A stretch of 64,000 bases of DNA, from positions 186,001-250,000 of the forward strand of contig NZ_RMVG01000001.1 in NCBI RefSeq assembly GCF_003813865.1. The letters run 5' to 3'. The stretch is from Candidatus Pantoea deserta. GTDB lineage: Bacteria > Pseudomonadota > Gammaproteobacteria > Enterobacterales > Enterobacteriaceae. This document shows positions 36,647 through 45,234 of this stretch, piece after piece; positions within the stretch are counted from its first letter, which is position 1, and each line of letters starts with the position of its first letter. Made by a program: the position numbers and the translations under genes. The notes beneath the pieces are model-generated. The model saw nothing but the letters and a program-made list of their open reading frames with translations. It did no database searches and was not told the DNA's origin.

Positions 36647-37633
36647 TCAGCGCTTAAGCTGCGACAGCGCCTCTTCAATCATGGTTAACAGCAACGCATT
36701 ATCGACGTGGTGCAGCACATGCACCAGCGCGCCCGCCTCGGCAGGAATTCCGACGTCGACGCGCAGCGGAGTGCGGTAGCGCCAGCTCTTGCCGCGCGTT
36801 GCGCCAGGACGGAGTTCGATGTCCACGCGATAGTCAGTGCCGCTCGCGACGCGCTGGTTAAGCAGCCAGGCGACCACCAGCACGTCATGGATCCAGCTGC
36901 CCGGTATATTACGGGTTCGCATAGAGTAGTCGATCCACGGACGCAGCGTCTCGCGAACAAAGTGCGACAGGGGATGATCGCTGGCGGTAATGCGCAGCAG
37001 ATCCTGATGCGTCAGCATCGTTTGCGTCGTTACGTCCATTGGCACCAGCGTAATCGCCGCGCCGCTGTGCAGCACCTGATGAGCCGCTTCGGGATCGAGG
37101 CCGAAATTGGTGTCCTTGATATAATCATCCAGCCCGAACACGCCGCCCATAATGACAATTTCGGCTACCGCTTCGGCCATCGCCGGATAGCGCTGCATCG
37201 CCGTCGCCACATTTGTCAGCGGACCGATAGCCACCAGGGTAATTTCACCTGGGTTATTACAGATTAATTCGCCGATGGCGCTGGCCGCGTCATCGCCATC
37301 CGGCGCGACCGCCGCAGGCTCCCGCACGCCGCGCCACAGCCTCTGCATATCTGGCTGGCAAACCCGGTTGTCCAGCGCCGCGCGCCACGGCGTCGGATCC
37401 TCCTTCAGCGCCTGCGTTGCCCCCTGCACCACCGGAACAAAGGAGCCGAGACGCAGCAGCAGATCTTTTGCGACCCGCGCCCCTGTCTCGCTGGGGGTAT
37501 TGCCCGCCACCGTGGTGATTAATTCTACCGACAGCGCAGGCGAAGCCAGCGCCAGCGCGATTGCCAGCCCATCATCCGTGTTGGCCCCCGCGATGCCGTT
37601 GCCCGGATCGCAGTCAATAATCACTCTTTTCAT
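36647..37633 (-). CDS. Inosine/uridine-preferring nucleoside hydrolase
   Basis: This 328-residue enzyme splits ribonucleosides into base and ribose, using Ca2+. The aspartate cluster is present in the form DCDPGNGIAGANTDDGLAI, slightly longer than the usual DTDPGxDD. A further metal site is near VPMDVTTQTM, and the C-terminal His is in WIHDVLVVAW. It overlaps the upstream lacI gene by 4 nt (ATGA). With the MHS transporter it forms a nucleoside-use operon (inference). Confidence 0.9.
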   Translation of the reverse strand: MKRVIIDCDPGNGIAGANTDDGLAIALALASPALSVELITTVAGNTPSETGARVAKDLLLRLGSFVPVVQGATQALKEDPTPWRAALDNRVCQPDMQRLWRGVREPAAVAPDGDDAASAIGELICNNPGEITLVAIGPLTNVATAMQRYPAMAEAVAEIVIMGGVFGLDDYIKDTNFGLDPEAAHQVLHSGAAITLVPMDVTTQTMLTHQDLLRITASDHPLSHFVRETLRPWIDYSMRTRNIPGSWIHDVLVVAWLLNQRVASGTDYRVDIELRPGATRGKSWRYRTPLRVDVGIPAEAGALVHVLHHVDNALLLTMIEEALSQLKR

Positions 37634-38664
37634 GTTGTTGTCGCGTTGTCTTCTGTATGCGGCGTACAGCCGCAGGATTCGCCGATTTCAAGGTAGTGGG
37701 GAAACTCCCGCAGCGTCGCCTCCCCGTCCCAGTTTTGCAGCATGGCGATAGCGCAGCGCGCCATATCCCGCAGCGGCTGGCGAACGGTGGTTAAGGTGGG
37801 AATATGGAAGGCTGACTGGTCGGTGCCGTTAAAGCACACCAGCGCCACATCCTGCGGCACGCGAATCCCCCGTTCGGAGAAGGCGCGCAGACAGCCGATC
37901 GCCTGCCCTTCATTGCTGGCAAACAGCGCACGCAGCGCGCCAGGCCCCGCCAGCATCCGCTGCGCCGCGTCATAGCCGCCCTGCCGTGAATAGCTGGCCG
38001 GAAAAATCAACGCCTCATCTACTGGCAGCCTGTATGCCGTCATCGCGTCGCGCCAGCCCTGAATACGATCCTGCGCGTTCAGCATCTCCAGCGGCCCGCT
38101 AATCATGCCGACCCGCTGATAACCGTGGCTGAGCAGATGCGACGTCACCTGAAACGCCGCCTGACGCTCGTCGACGCGCAGCATGCTGACGCCCGGCTGC
38201 GGCTCTACGCGATCCAGCATGATAAAGGGCGTGCCGCTGGCCTGAATAACATCGATATAGGGATGGCGATCGACGCTGTTGTAAAACAGGCCGTCAACCT
38301 GCCGGTTTAATAAGCTCTGGATTAGCTCCAGCTCGCGCTGTCGATCGTCGCCGGCATCGCCGAGCAGCATAACGTGACCGTGGTCCAGCGACTCCTGTAG
38401 CAGCACATGTGCCATGGACGCGACAAAAGGATTGCCGATATTGGGCACGATCAGGCCATAGGTTTTCGTGCTGCCTGACGCCAGCGCGCGCGCCACGCCG
38501 TTAGGGCGGTAGCCGGTGACGCGAATGGCGTCCAGCACGCGCTGACGGGTGCTTTCCGCCACCGGGCGCGGGCCGTTATTCATGACGTAACTGACCACCG
38601 CAACCGATGTGCCCGCCATTTTCGCCACGTCGCTGCGTGTCACTTTGCCTGACGGCTGTTTCAA
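37630..38664 (-). CDS. LacI-family repressor of the nucleoside operon
   Basis: The N-terminal helix-turn-helix is TRSDVAKMAGTSVAVVSYVM with a hinge near residue 50. A periplasmic-binding-like effector domain follows (344 residues in all). The start is TTG at 38664, with an AGGAG site 8 nt upstream. That site lies inside a potential hairpin (38675-38694). The gene is the middle member of transporter-lacI-hydrolase and probably controls it, possibly with a nucleoside or ribose as effector (inference). Confidence 0.88.
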   Translation of the reverse strand: MKQPSGKVTRSDVAKMAGTSVAVVSYVMNNGPRPVAESTRQRVLDAIRVTGYRPNGVARALASGSTKTYGLIVPNIGNPFVASMAHVLLQESLDHGHVMLLGDAGDDRQRELELIQSLLNRQVDGLFYNSVDRHPYIDVIQASGTPFIMLDRVEPQPGVSMLRVDERQAAFQVTSHLLSHGYQRVGMISGPLEMLNAQDRIQGWRDAMTAYRLPVDEALIFPASYSRQGGYDAAQRMLAGPGALRALFASNEGQAIGCLRAFSERGIRVPQDVALVCFNGTDQSAFHIPTLTTVRQPLRDMARCAIAMLQNWDGEATLREFPHYLEIGESCGCTPHTEDNATTT

Positions 38665-38674
38665 CCCGTTAACT

Positions 38675-38716
38675 CCTGTTGTAAACGCAACAGGCCGTGA
38701 GCGATCACGGCCTGTT
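38675..38716 (-). promoter_or_regulatory. Competing hairpins over the lacI ribosome-binding site
   Basis: On the minus-strand RNA a 12-bp perfect stem with loop UCGC (positions 38716-38689) uses the segment CCTGTTG. The same segment can instead pair with CAACAGG (38681-38675), which contains most of the AGGAG of lacI. The two structures exclude each other. The first may also act as a terminator or processing stop after the transporter gene, although no U-run follows. Confidence 0.5.
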
Positions 38717-38731
38717 CGGCTGCCACGACAA

Positions 38732-40120
38732 CTAAATGGCGTCTTCCGGTAAATTGAGATCCCGTCCGCGCGTTTCCGGCGCGACGAAGGTGGTAAAGAA
38801 ACCTATGGCGGCCATGACGGTGAAATAGACCGCTACCGGCCACCAGTGACCGCTCCATGAGAGCATGGCCGCCGCCAGCAGCGGCGCGGTGCCGCCCGAC
38901 AAAATCGAGCCAAACTCTTTCGCCACCGCCATTTTGGTGTAACGGTGGCGGACGCCGAACATCTCCACGCCCCAGGCGGCCTGTACGCCGTAGATGCCGA
39001 GCGACGCCAGCGCCATACCGACAATAATCACCGGAATCACAATCATCGGTTCGCGGCTGTCGAGCAAAGAGAAAGCGGGCCAGGCATAGAACATCAGCAG
39101 CAGGCAAAATCCGCGATAAGTTATGCGGCGTCCAAACCGATCCGACAGCCAGCCCGCCAGCGGAATCACCGCAAAGCCCAGCACCGACGCGATAAACACC
39201 GCGGTGGTCGGCACCGATTTATCCACCATCAATACTTTGGCGACGTAGCCGACCATAAAGCCCTGCGCCAGATAAGAAGGCCCGTTTTCTCCGATACGCA
39301 GGCCGACCATGGTCCAGAAAGCGCGCGTGCGCGACCAGAAGCCGCGATCGTCCACCACCGGCTGGCCGCCAGCGGCCAGGGCGCGCTCCGCTTCCAGCTC
39401 CTGCTTTCTACGCTCAAACACCGGCGTTTCGCGCAGATGTCGGCGGATCCACAGCGCCGCCAGCGCAATCAACACGCTGCTGAGAAAAGGAATACGCCAG
39501 CCCCACGCCAGCAGACTCTCTTGATCCATCTGCACCACCGCCAGCCACACCAGCGCGGCCAGCAGCGTACCGCTGTTCGATCCCAGCGCAATCACCGACG
39601 ACACCAGCCCGCGTCGTTCGACCGGCGCATATTCGCCCAGCATCACGGTGCCGCCGGACAGCTCAGCGCCCGCACCCAGCCCCTGCGTAAAGCGCAGCAG
39701 CACCAGGCAGGCAGGCGCCCAGACGCCGATAGTGGCGTAGCTGGGGATCAGGCCGATTAACGTCGTGGAGGCGCCCATCAGAATAATGGTGATAACCATC
39801 ACCACCTTGCGCCCTTTACGGTCGCCTATCCAGCCGAAGAGAACCGCGCCAATGGGGCGAGCGATAAATCCCACCGACCAGGTAGCGAAGCTGGAGAGCA
39901 GCGCCATTGCAGGCGTCGCCTGAGGAAAGAAAACATCGCCAAAGATAATGCCCGCCGCCAGACCATAAAGCGCGAAATCCGCGTACTCCATGGCCGTGCC
40001 CAGCCAGCAGGATAAGGTGGCGCGCCAGAAATCGCGGCGTCCGGAAGAGGTGGCGAACCGCTCATCTGCGGCAGAGTGTGAGAGCGATGAAGCGCGCTCC
40101 GTGGAGTGTTGAAGTGTCAT
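38732..40120 (-). CDS. MHS-type MFS transporter, probably nucleoside uptake
   Basis: This 462-residue inner-membrane protein of the metabolite:H+ symporter family (ShiA/KgtP/ProP-like) has about 12 helices. The loop motif GWIGDRKGRKVVM and the N-terminal GTAMEYADFALYG are characteristic. It lies 67 nt upstream of lacI and the nucleoside hydrolase gene. Nucleoside transport is an inference from this context, since MHS members more often carry organic acids or osmolytes. Confidence 0.82.
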   Translation of the reverse strand: MTLQHSTERASSLSHSAADERFATSSGRRDFWRATLSCWLGTAMEYADFALYGLAAGIIFGDVFFPQATPAMALLSSFATWSVGFIARPIGAVLFGWIGDRKGRKVVMVITIILMGASTTLIGLIPSYATIGVWAPACLVLLRFTQGLGAGAELSGGTVMLGEYAPVERRGLVSSVIALGSNSGTLLAALVWLAVVQMDQESLLAWGWRIPFLSSVLIALAALWIRRHLRETPVFERRKQELEAERALAAGGQPVVDDRGFWSRTRAFWTMVGLRIGENGPSYLAQGFMVGYVAKVLMVDKSVPTTAVFIASVLGFAVIPLAGWLSDRFGRRITYRGFCLLLMFYAWPAFSLLDSREPMIVIPVIIVGMALASLGIYGVQAAWGVEMFGVRHRYTKMAVAKEFGSILSGGTAPLLAAAMLSWSGHWWPVAVYFTVMAAIGFFTTFVAPETRGRDLNLPEDAI

Positions 40121-40692
40121 ACTTTTTCCCTGTTTCAGCGATCGTTAACGCCCTTCCGTGGGACGATTCCCTGATATGACTCAGGATCCCCAGGTGGCGA
40201 TGTTCTGGTTGGCTAACGTTTAACAGTCAGTAAAGGTTTCCCTGGTGTCAGGATCTTTAATCTTTGCCGCTTTCTGCCGATGTTAATCATCGGTCGTGTT
40301 AAAAAGGCAAAGCACTTACCTGTCGGCCATTCTCGCATCGTCCGCCACGAGTAATCACTGACCGCCAGTCTATCTACGCGCGTAGATAAATCAAGTAAAT
40401 TTAGCCTTACCGCTCAATAAATCTACCGCCACCTTTAACCTTTCAAAGATATTTTTATTTAAATTCAAGAAGATAAATAATAAATACTGTTATTGAGATT
40501 AACAGTACCATTTGATACTTAGCATTTTTACTTAACATTAGCTGTGGTAACCGGCCAGTCGGCAACAGCGCATTTTATCGCCTGAAATCATGATCATCTG
40601 ATGACAGCAGGCAATTTTGTAGCTGCAAAAGGTTAGGTTTTAACATTACGCGACTTTGCATTAGGCTTTAGCAAGAGCGAAGCAGGAGGTTT
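40121..40692. other. Divergent intergenic region, no gene
   Basis: These 572 bases separate the MHS transporter and the histidine phosphatase, both reading outward. The part from about 40380 is AT-rich. A short perfect inverted repeat CCGATG-TTAAT-CATCGG lies at 40277-40293, about 155 nt from the transporter start, and could be an operator. No ORF is convincing. Confidence 0.5.
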
Positions 40693-41247
40693 ATGACCAT
40701 TATCTTGATGCGACATGGCAAACCGGACCACCGAGCCGGCGGCCGACTCAGCGCGCAGGCGCTGGCGGACTGGTGCGAGGCGTATGATATGGCGCAGGTA
40801 TGCGATACGCCGCCCGACCGCAGCCTGACTCTCGCGCGTCAGGCTTCAGTGGTGGTATGCAGCCCGCTGCCGCGCGCCCGGTCGTCGCTGGCGAAGCTTG
40901 GCCTGCATCCGGTGGAAGTTAACGCGCTGTTCAGCGAAGTATCGGTGCCGCTTATCGCCTCGGATCGTCTCGAACTCCCGACGCATCTCTGGCTGCTGCT
41001 GCTGCGCATGCTGTGGCTGTTCGGCTATGCGGGAGAAAGCGAGTCGCTGCTTATGGCGCGTCAGCGCGCCGCGCGCGCCGCCGAGAAATTAATCGCCCTG
41101 TCAGAACAGGGCACGGTGCTGCTGCTGGGTCACGGGCTGATGAATAAAATGATCGCGCGCGAGCTGCGCAAGCGCGGCTGGCAGGCGGAAAAACATGCCA
41201 GCAGCCGCCACTGGAGTTCAGCGATCTACCATCGCCCTTTTATCTGA
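40693..41247 (+). CDS. Histidine phosphatase family protein
   Basis: This 184-residue cytoplasmic protein has the RHG motif (IILMRHGKPDHRAG) with the phospho-accepting His8 and a second catalytic His in LLLGHGLMNKMIA. The substrate is unknown. A strong AGGAGG site lies 6 nt before the ATG. Its 3' end overlaps the convergent propeller gene by 8 nt. Confidence 0.85.
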   Translation: MTIILMRHGKPDHRAGGRLSAQALADWCEAYDMAQVCDTPPDRSLTLARQASVVVCSPLPRARSSLAKLGLHPVEVNALFSEVSVPLIASDRLELPTHLWLLLLRMLWLFGYAGESESLLMARQRAARAAEKLIALSEQGTVLLLGHGLMNKMIARELRKRGWQAEKHASSRHWSSAIYHRPFI

Positions 41248-42193
41248 CAGCATCGAAAAAACTCAGCACCTCGCAGCCCGTACCGACGCGAGGCGTGGCG
41301 ATAACGCGACGCTGCGCCAGATCGATAACGCTCAGCGTGCCGTCGCCTTCGTTGGCGATCAGCAGTTGCTGATTGTCCGGACTAAAACAGCCGTCCATAG
41401 GTTTATTTCCCACCGGAATATCGCCGAGCGGATTCAGCAGGTCGTCAAACAGCGTGACAACCGGCTCCTCGTCGCCGATTGCCACCAGCCGCTCGCCGTC
41501 TGCGCTGAAGCGCACCACCTGACAGGGTTTATTATGGCCCGGCAGCGTCAGCCGCTGACGAACGCGGTGGCTCTGCCGATCAATAACATAGAGCTGCGGC
41601 GCATCGGCTGCGCTGGCGACCAGATAGGGATGCTTCGGCGAGGCCGCAATACCGGCAATGGGACCAGGCAGCAGAATCGTATCGATGACCCGCCCTTCCG
41701 CTTCGCACAGATCCACTACGGTAATGCTGGCGTCCTCTTCATTCTCGGTGAATAGTTTGCGGCCGCTGGGCGACAGCGTCAGGCGGTGCGCGTTATGCGA
41801 AGGCAGAGAGATGGTTTTTTCCACGCGATCGTTCACCGGATCGATAACGGCCACGGCGGCGCTGTTTTCGCAGCAGAGATAAACTTTACCATCGCGTCCC
41901 AGCTGTCCGCTGTGCGGCGCACGCAGCGGCGAGAGGTCGATAAAGCCGCTGATTTCGCGCTTTACCAGATCGACGATCGCCACTTTATGGCCAGGATGCG
42001 GGTTATCGCCGTGAATACCGTCGCCATAGATGGGAATGTAGGCCTTTTGCCAGGGCGTTAGCATCAGCAACTCATGCGGACGCGGCGGAAAGGCGTTAAG
42101 CTCGCGCTGTACGGCAAAGGTCTCTGGATCGAGAAACAGTACGCGGTTGCCCTGTTTATCGACCGCCAGCAGCCCTCGGGTTGGTTCAGACAT
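41240..42193 (-). CDS. YncE-like beta-propeller repeat protein
   Basis: This 317-residue protein is made of repeated 40-45-residue blocks of the type VDxxxxRVxxTxxLPxxPxxxxxSPDGxxLxV, for example HNAHRLTLSPSGRKLFTENE and KPMDGCFSPDNQQLLIANEG. This is the pattern of seven-bladed YVTN/cytochrome-D1-like propellers. No signal peptide is visible, so it is probably cytoplasmic. No catalytic residues can be assigned. It is monocistronic. Confidence 0.78.
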   Translation of the reverse strand: MSEPTRGLLAVDKQGNRVLFLDPETFAVQRELNAFPPRPHELLMLTPWQKAYIPIYGDGIHGDNPHPGHKVAIVDLVKREISGFIDLSPLRAPHSGQLGRDGKVYLCCENSAAVAVIDPVNDRVEKTISLPSHNAHRLTLSPSGRKLFTENEEDASITVVDLCEAEGRVIDTILLPGPIAGIAASPKHPYLVASAADAPQLYVIDRQSHRVRQRLTLPGHNKPCQVVRFSADGERLVAIGDEEPVVTLFDDLLNPLGDIPVGNKPMDGCFSPDNQQLLIANEGDGTLSVIDLAQRRVIATPRVGTGCEVLSFFDAVR

Positions 42194-42360
42194 AGCGCCT
42201 CCTTATCTCAGTAAGCCCTCCTTAAGCGTAGACAAATGCCGCTGCGCCATCACGCGCGGCGCAACACATCAGCCTTATTAATCAGCGTAATTAAATCGAA
42301 TTTTTTGCAAAATAATAAAAATCATGGCTGAACAGCGAGCTGCGCAGGAGGGAAATAAGA

Positions 42361-42522
42361 ATTTCTTTATTTAAAACCTTAAGCGACGCGCCGGATATTT
42401 TATTTAACGATAAGGCGAAGCGAAAGGCGGTAAGCGACGATCTGGTCGGCCGCTTTCCGGATTATCTGAAATTCAGCAAAAATCGTAGCGCGCATATAAA
42501 TAATGCTTTATTAAATCGGTGA
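42361..42522 (+). CDS. Probable small gene without AUG start
   Basis: An open frame reads ISLFKTLSDAPDILFNDKAK and continues to FSKNRSAHINNALLNR (53 codons). It has protein-like composition and contains no ATG. A strong AGGAGG (42346-42351) lies 9 nt upstream of the ATT codon at 42361. Either ATT serves as start (as in infC) or the original ATG has been lost. The stop overlaps a GTG (GTGA) that opens a longer frame for the next gene. The product is not recognised. Confidence 0.4.
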   Translation: MSLFKTLSDAPDILFNDKAKRKAVSDDLVGRFPDYLKFSKNRSAHINNALLNR

Positions 42523-42617
42523 AGAACATTTACACAGTAGTGAGGAAACTAACGCGCACTCTGCGCTGCGCCTCACCAGGGAAAATCCGCAGCCTACATC
42601 ACAATAACAGGTGCCTC

Positions 42618-43631
42618 ATGAACCAACACCGTCAACGTCCTGCACATGCGCTCTGGCGCAACTGGAAAAGAGTCTCTTTCAGCAGTCAAATGTTGTGGCA
42701 GAAGAAAAAGCACAGCGCGCTGACTGCGCCAGAATATGATGCCAGCCAGGAGGAAAACCTGGTGATCCTGTCGGCGGAGAAAGCGCCTGTTGAGATCCCG
42801 AAAACCATCTGGATGTACTGGCATGACGATCAGCTGCCGCCCTCGCTGCGCCTCAATATCAATCAGCTGCGTCAGGATAATCCCGACCATTCGCTGCATC
42901 TGGTGACAAAAAGCACGCTGGCGCAGTGGCTGCCGGATTTAGAGTTTATCTCCGCCGATCTGACCTCAGCGCAAAAAAGCGAAATTATTCGGCTGGAGCT
43001 GCTGCACCGTTTCGGCGGTATCGGTATTGACTGCGGCACCCTGCTATTTGAAAAGCTCGACTGGGTCCATCAGGTTCAGCAGGATAAGCCAATGGACGTT
43101 ATTGGCTATTATCGCGAAACCAGCACCCTTAATTTTTTGTCTCCCGTGATTGAAAGCTGGTTTATCGCCGCCGCGCCGGGCAATGCCTTTATTCGTGAAT
43201 GGCTGAAGCAGCTGGCGCCAATTAAAAACCTCGGCGCGCAGAACTATATTAATGAGCTGAAAAAACGCGACGACTATCCCCTTATCGTGCAGAAAATCCA
43301 TCATCCGGCGCAGGCGCTGTTATCGCTGGCGCAGCAGGTAGCGATTAAAGAGTATCGCCGCGTGAACCTCTATTTACGCAAGGCCGACGCTAACGCATGG
43401 TTTTACCAGCAGCTGCACGCCGGCAACAGCGATGCGTTCGCCTGTTCCGTGCTGTTTCATCAGCGACCGCAAACGCCGCCGCCGGTTATCAGACTGAGCG
43501 GCGACGAGCGCCTGCACCTCGACTTTAATCTGCGCATCGGACTCTACAACCGCGCCAGCCTGCTGGGCGCGATGATGCTGGCGCCGACGCGGCTGGGACT
43601 GCCGTCAGGCGTCGATAAAGCGCGCGCGTAG
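42618..43631 (+). CDS. Capsule-type sugar glycosyltransferase
   Basis: This 337-residue cytoplasmic protein belongs to the Gly_transf_sug/Caps_synth group (mannosyl-transferase-like). Visible are IPKTIWMYWHDDQLPPSLRLN (nucleotide-sugar fold start) and KSEIIRLELLHRFGGIGIDCGTLLF, the usual site of the DXD motif, which here reads DCG. The ATG at 42618 follows AACAGG; a GTG at 42519 would add 33 residues overlapping the small upstream frame. It stands alone, and its acceptor is unknown. Its end overlaps the lysR gene by 27 nt. Confidence 0.8.
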   Translation: MNQHRQRPAHALWRNWKRVSFSSQMLWQKKKHSALTAPEYDASQEENLVILSAEKAPVEIPKTIWMYWHDDQLPPSLRLNINQLRQDNPDHSLHLVTKSTLAQWLPDLEFISADLTSAQKSEIIRLELLHRFGGIGIDCGTLLFEKLDWVHQVQQDKPMDVIGYYRETSTLNFLSPVIESWFIAAAPGNAFIREWLKQLAPIKNLGAQNYINELKKRDDYPLIVQKIHHPAQALLSLAQQVAIKEYRRVNLYLRKADANAWFYQQLHAGNSDAFACSVLFHQRPQTPPPVIRLSGDERLHLDFNLRIGLYNRASLLGAMMLAPTRLGLPSGVDKARA

Positions 43632-44525
43632 CCAGTGCGTAAAGGTCGTCACCGCGCGCGGCACCTGCGCGGCGTACGGCCGGACGATCCACAGCCTTGC
43701 GGCAAAGGCTTCCACCGCCCGCCAGCGCGGCAGCACCTCATGCAGCGCGCCGGACGCCAGCGCTTCGCTGGCGCTGAAGTCCGGCAGCATGGCGATGCCC
43801 AGCCCCTGAAGCGCCGCGTCGCGTATCGACTCGCTGTTATTGGTGGCGAAGCGTCCCTGAATGCGCACCTGCACCCGCTCGCCCTGCGCCGCATCGGCAA
43901 AGGTCCAGCGCGGAGATTCCACGCCGCGCGGATAATAGAGACAGTTGTGCTGCGCCAGATCGTGCGGCGTCAGCGGTGCGCCCTGCGCCGCGAGATACTC
44001 CGGCGAGGCCACCAGCAGCGTGCGCGTGTCGCACAGCGGCAGCGCGACGTGGGTTTCCGGCAGCGTATCGCTATGGCGAATCGCCAGATCGAAGCCTTCG
44101 CTGCTGAGTGACACAAGGCGATCGGTAACGTCGAGCTGCAACCGTATCTGCGGATAAGCGCGCAGAAAATCCCCGATAATCGGCACCAGCTGCTGACGCG
44201 CGAACGCCACCGGCGCGCTGACCCGCACCAGACCGCGCACCGGCCCGACGGCGTCGCGCACGCTAAAGAAGCCCTGTTCGATACGCGCAAAGGGATCGCG
44301 CAGCTCCTCAACCAGCTTCTCCCCAGCCTCGGTGAGCCTGACGCTACGCGTGGTGCGCTGCACCAGCGCCACGCCTGCCGCCTTCTCCAGCTCTTTTATT
44401 TTCTGGCTCATTGCCGCCTTGCTGACCTCAAGCCGCTCCGCCGCGCGGGTAAAACTGCCCTGCTCCGCCAGCACCAGCAGCCAGTGCAGGTGAACCCAGA
44501 GCGCATCTGTTTTTATCTCTTTCAT
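43605..44525 (-). CDS. LysR-family transcription regulator
   Basis: This 306-residue regulator has the N-terminal winged helix FTRAAERLEVSKAAMSQKIKELEKAAG and a C-terminal effector domain (about 92-300). It resembles the CrgA/DmlR-like group. It is divergent from the tautomerase gene, with a near-perfect inverted repeat between them, and so is the likely regulator of that gene. The effector is unknown. Confidence 0.9.
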   Translation of the reverse strand: MKEIKTDALWVHLHWLLVLAEQGSFTRAAERLEVSKAAMSQKIKELEKAAGVALVQRTTRSVRLTEAGEKLVEELRDPFARIEQGFFSVRDAVGPVRGLVRVSAPVAFARQQLVPIIGDFLRAYPQIRLQLDVTDRLVSLSSEGFDLAIRHSDTLPETHVALPLCDTRTLLVASPEYLAAQGAPLTPHDLAQHNCLYYPRGVESPRWTFADAAQGERVQVRIQGRFATNNSESIRDAALQGLGIAMLPDFSASEALASGALHEVLPRWRAVEAFAARLWIVRPYAAQVPRAVTTFTHWLRARFIDA

Positions 44526-44530
44526 CGTAG

Positions 44531-44552
44531 ATTGTTCATCATATTGAATAAT
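44531..44552. promoter_or_regulatory. Candidate LysR-type operator
   Basis: ATTGTTCA-TCATAT-TGAATAAT is an inverted repeat with one mismatch, in the 120-nt gap between the divergent lysR and tautomerase genes. It fits the T-N11-A style of LysR sites. Confidence 0.5.
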
Positions 44553-44645
44553 CAGTTCAGCCAGGGCGCTTTTTCTTTGCCCTCATAAACGCCAGGATAA
44601 GGCCATCAGCATACGCAAAGCGCGACCTCAAGAGGAGTCAGAATC

Positions 44646-45035
44646 ATGCCGTTACTGCAATTTGATGTTATACAGGGCCGTTCCGAAGCCGAACTGCGCA
44701 CCTTGCTGGACGCCGCGCACCGCGCGGTGTTGACCGCGTTTAAGGTGCCAGAGCGCGATCGCTATCAGATTGTTCACGAAAACAAAGCTTATCAGATGGT
44801 TTTTCAGGACACCGGGCTGGGCTTTACGCGCGGCGATAACCTGGTCATGGTGCGCGTCTATACCAGCCCGCGCAGCGCTGAGCAAAAGCAGCATTTTATG
44901 GCGGAGCTGGCGCGCGAGCTGCGCGAAAGCAGCGGCGTGGAAGGTCGCGATCTGATGATCAGCTTTATTACTAATGACAAAGGCGACTGGAGCTTTGCCG
45001 ACGGCGAAGCGCAATATCTTACCGGTCGGCTTTGA
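44646..45035 (+). CDS. Tautomerase-family protein, malonate-semialdehyde-decarboxylase-like
   Basis: The 129-residue protein resembles malonate semialdehyde decarboxylase. It has the amino-terminal catalytic proline (MPLLQFDVI, Pro1 after Met removal), Asp37 (ERDRYQ), Arg75 (SPRSAEQK) and the C-terminal WSFADGEAQYLTG. The arginine expected at position 73 is a serine, so the activity may differ. It is controlled presumably by the divergent LysR protein. A GAGGAGT site precedes the ATG. Confidence 0.82.
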   Translation: MPLLQFDVIQGRSEAELRTLLDAAHRAVLTAFKVPERDRYQIVHENKAYQMVFQDTGLGFTRGDNLVMVRVYTSPRSAEQKQHFMAELARELRESSGVEGRDLMISFITNDKGDWSFADGEAQYLTGRL

Positions 45036-45234
45036 TTTAGCGTCGTTTTCTCCTGTTGTCGACGATGGCTGCCCGGCCATCGTCGCCCGTTCCTTTCGGA
45101 AAGATTATCCACCGCACAATTCCAGCTGCGCAGGTTGCAGCGCTATGACAGCCATTATAGATTGACGCCAATCACTCCACGCTTATCGCGGGCCGCGCAG
45201 GAAGCGCTGATTTATTGCAAGAGAGGATCTGACG

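Noticed and set aside
38945..39760. 271-codon plus-strand frame
   Set aside because: It is antisense to the MHS transporter; composition is rich in Arg, Gln and His with no hydrophobic core.
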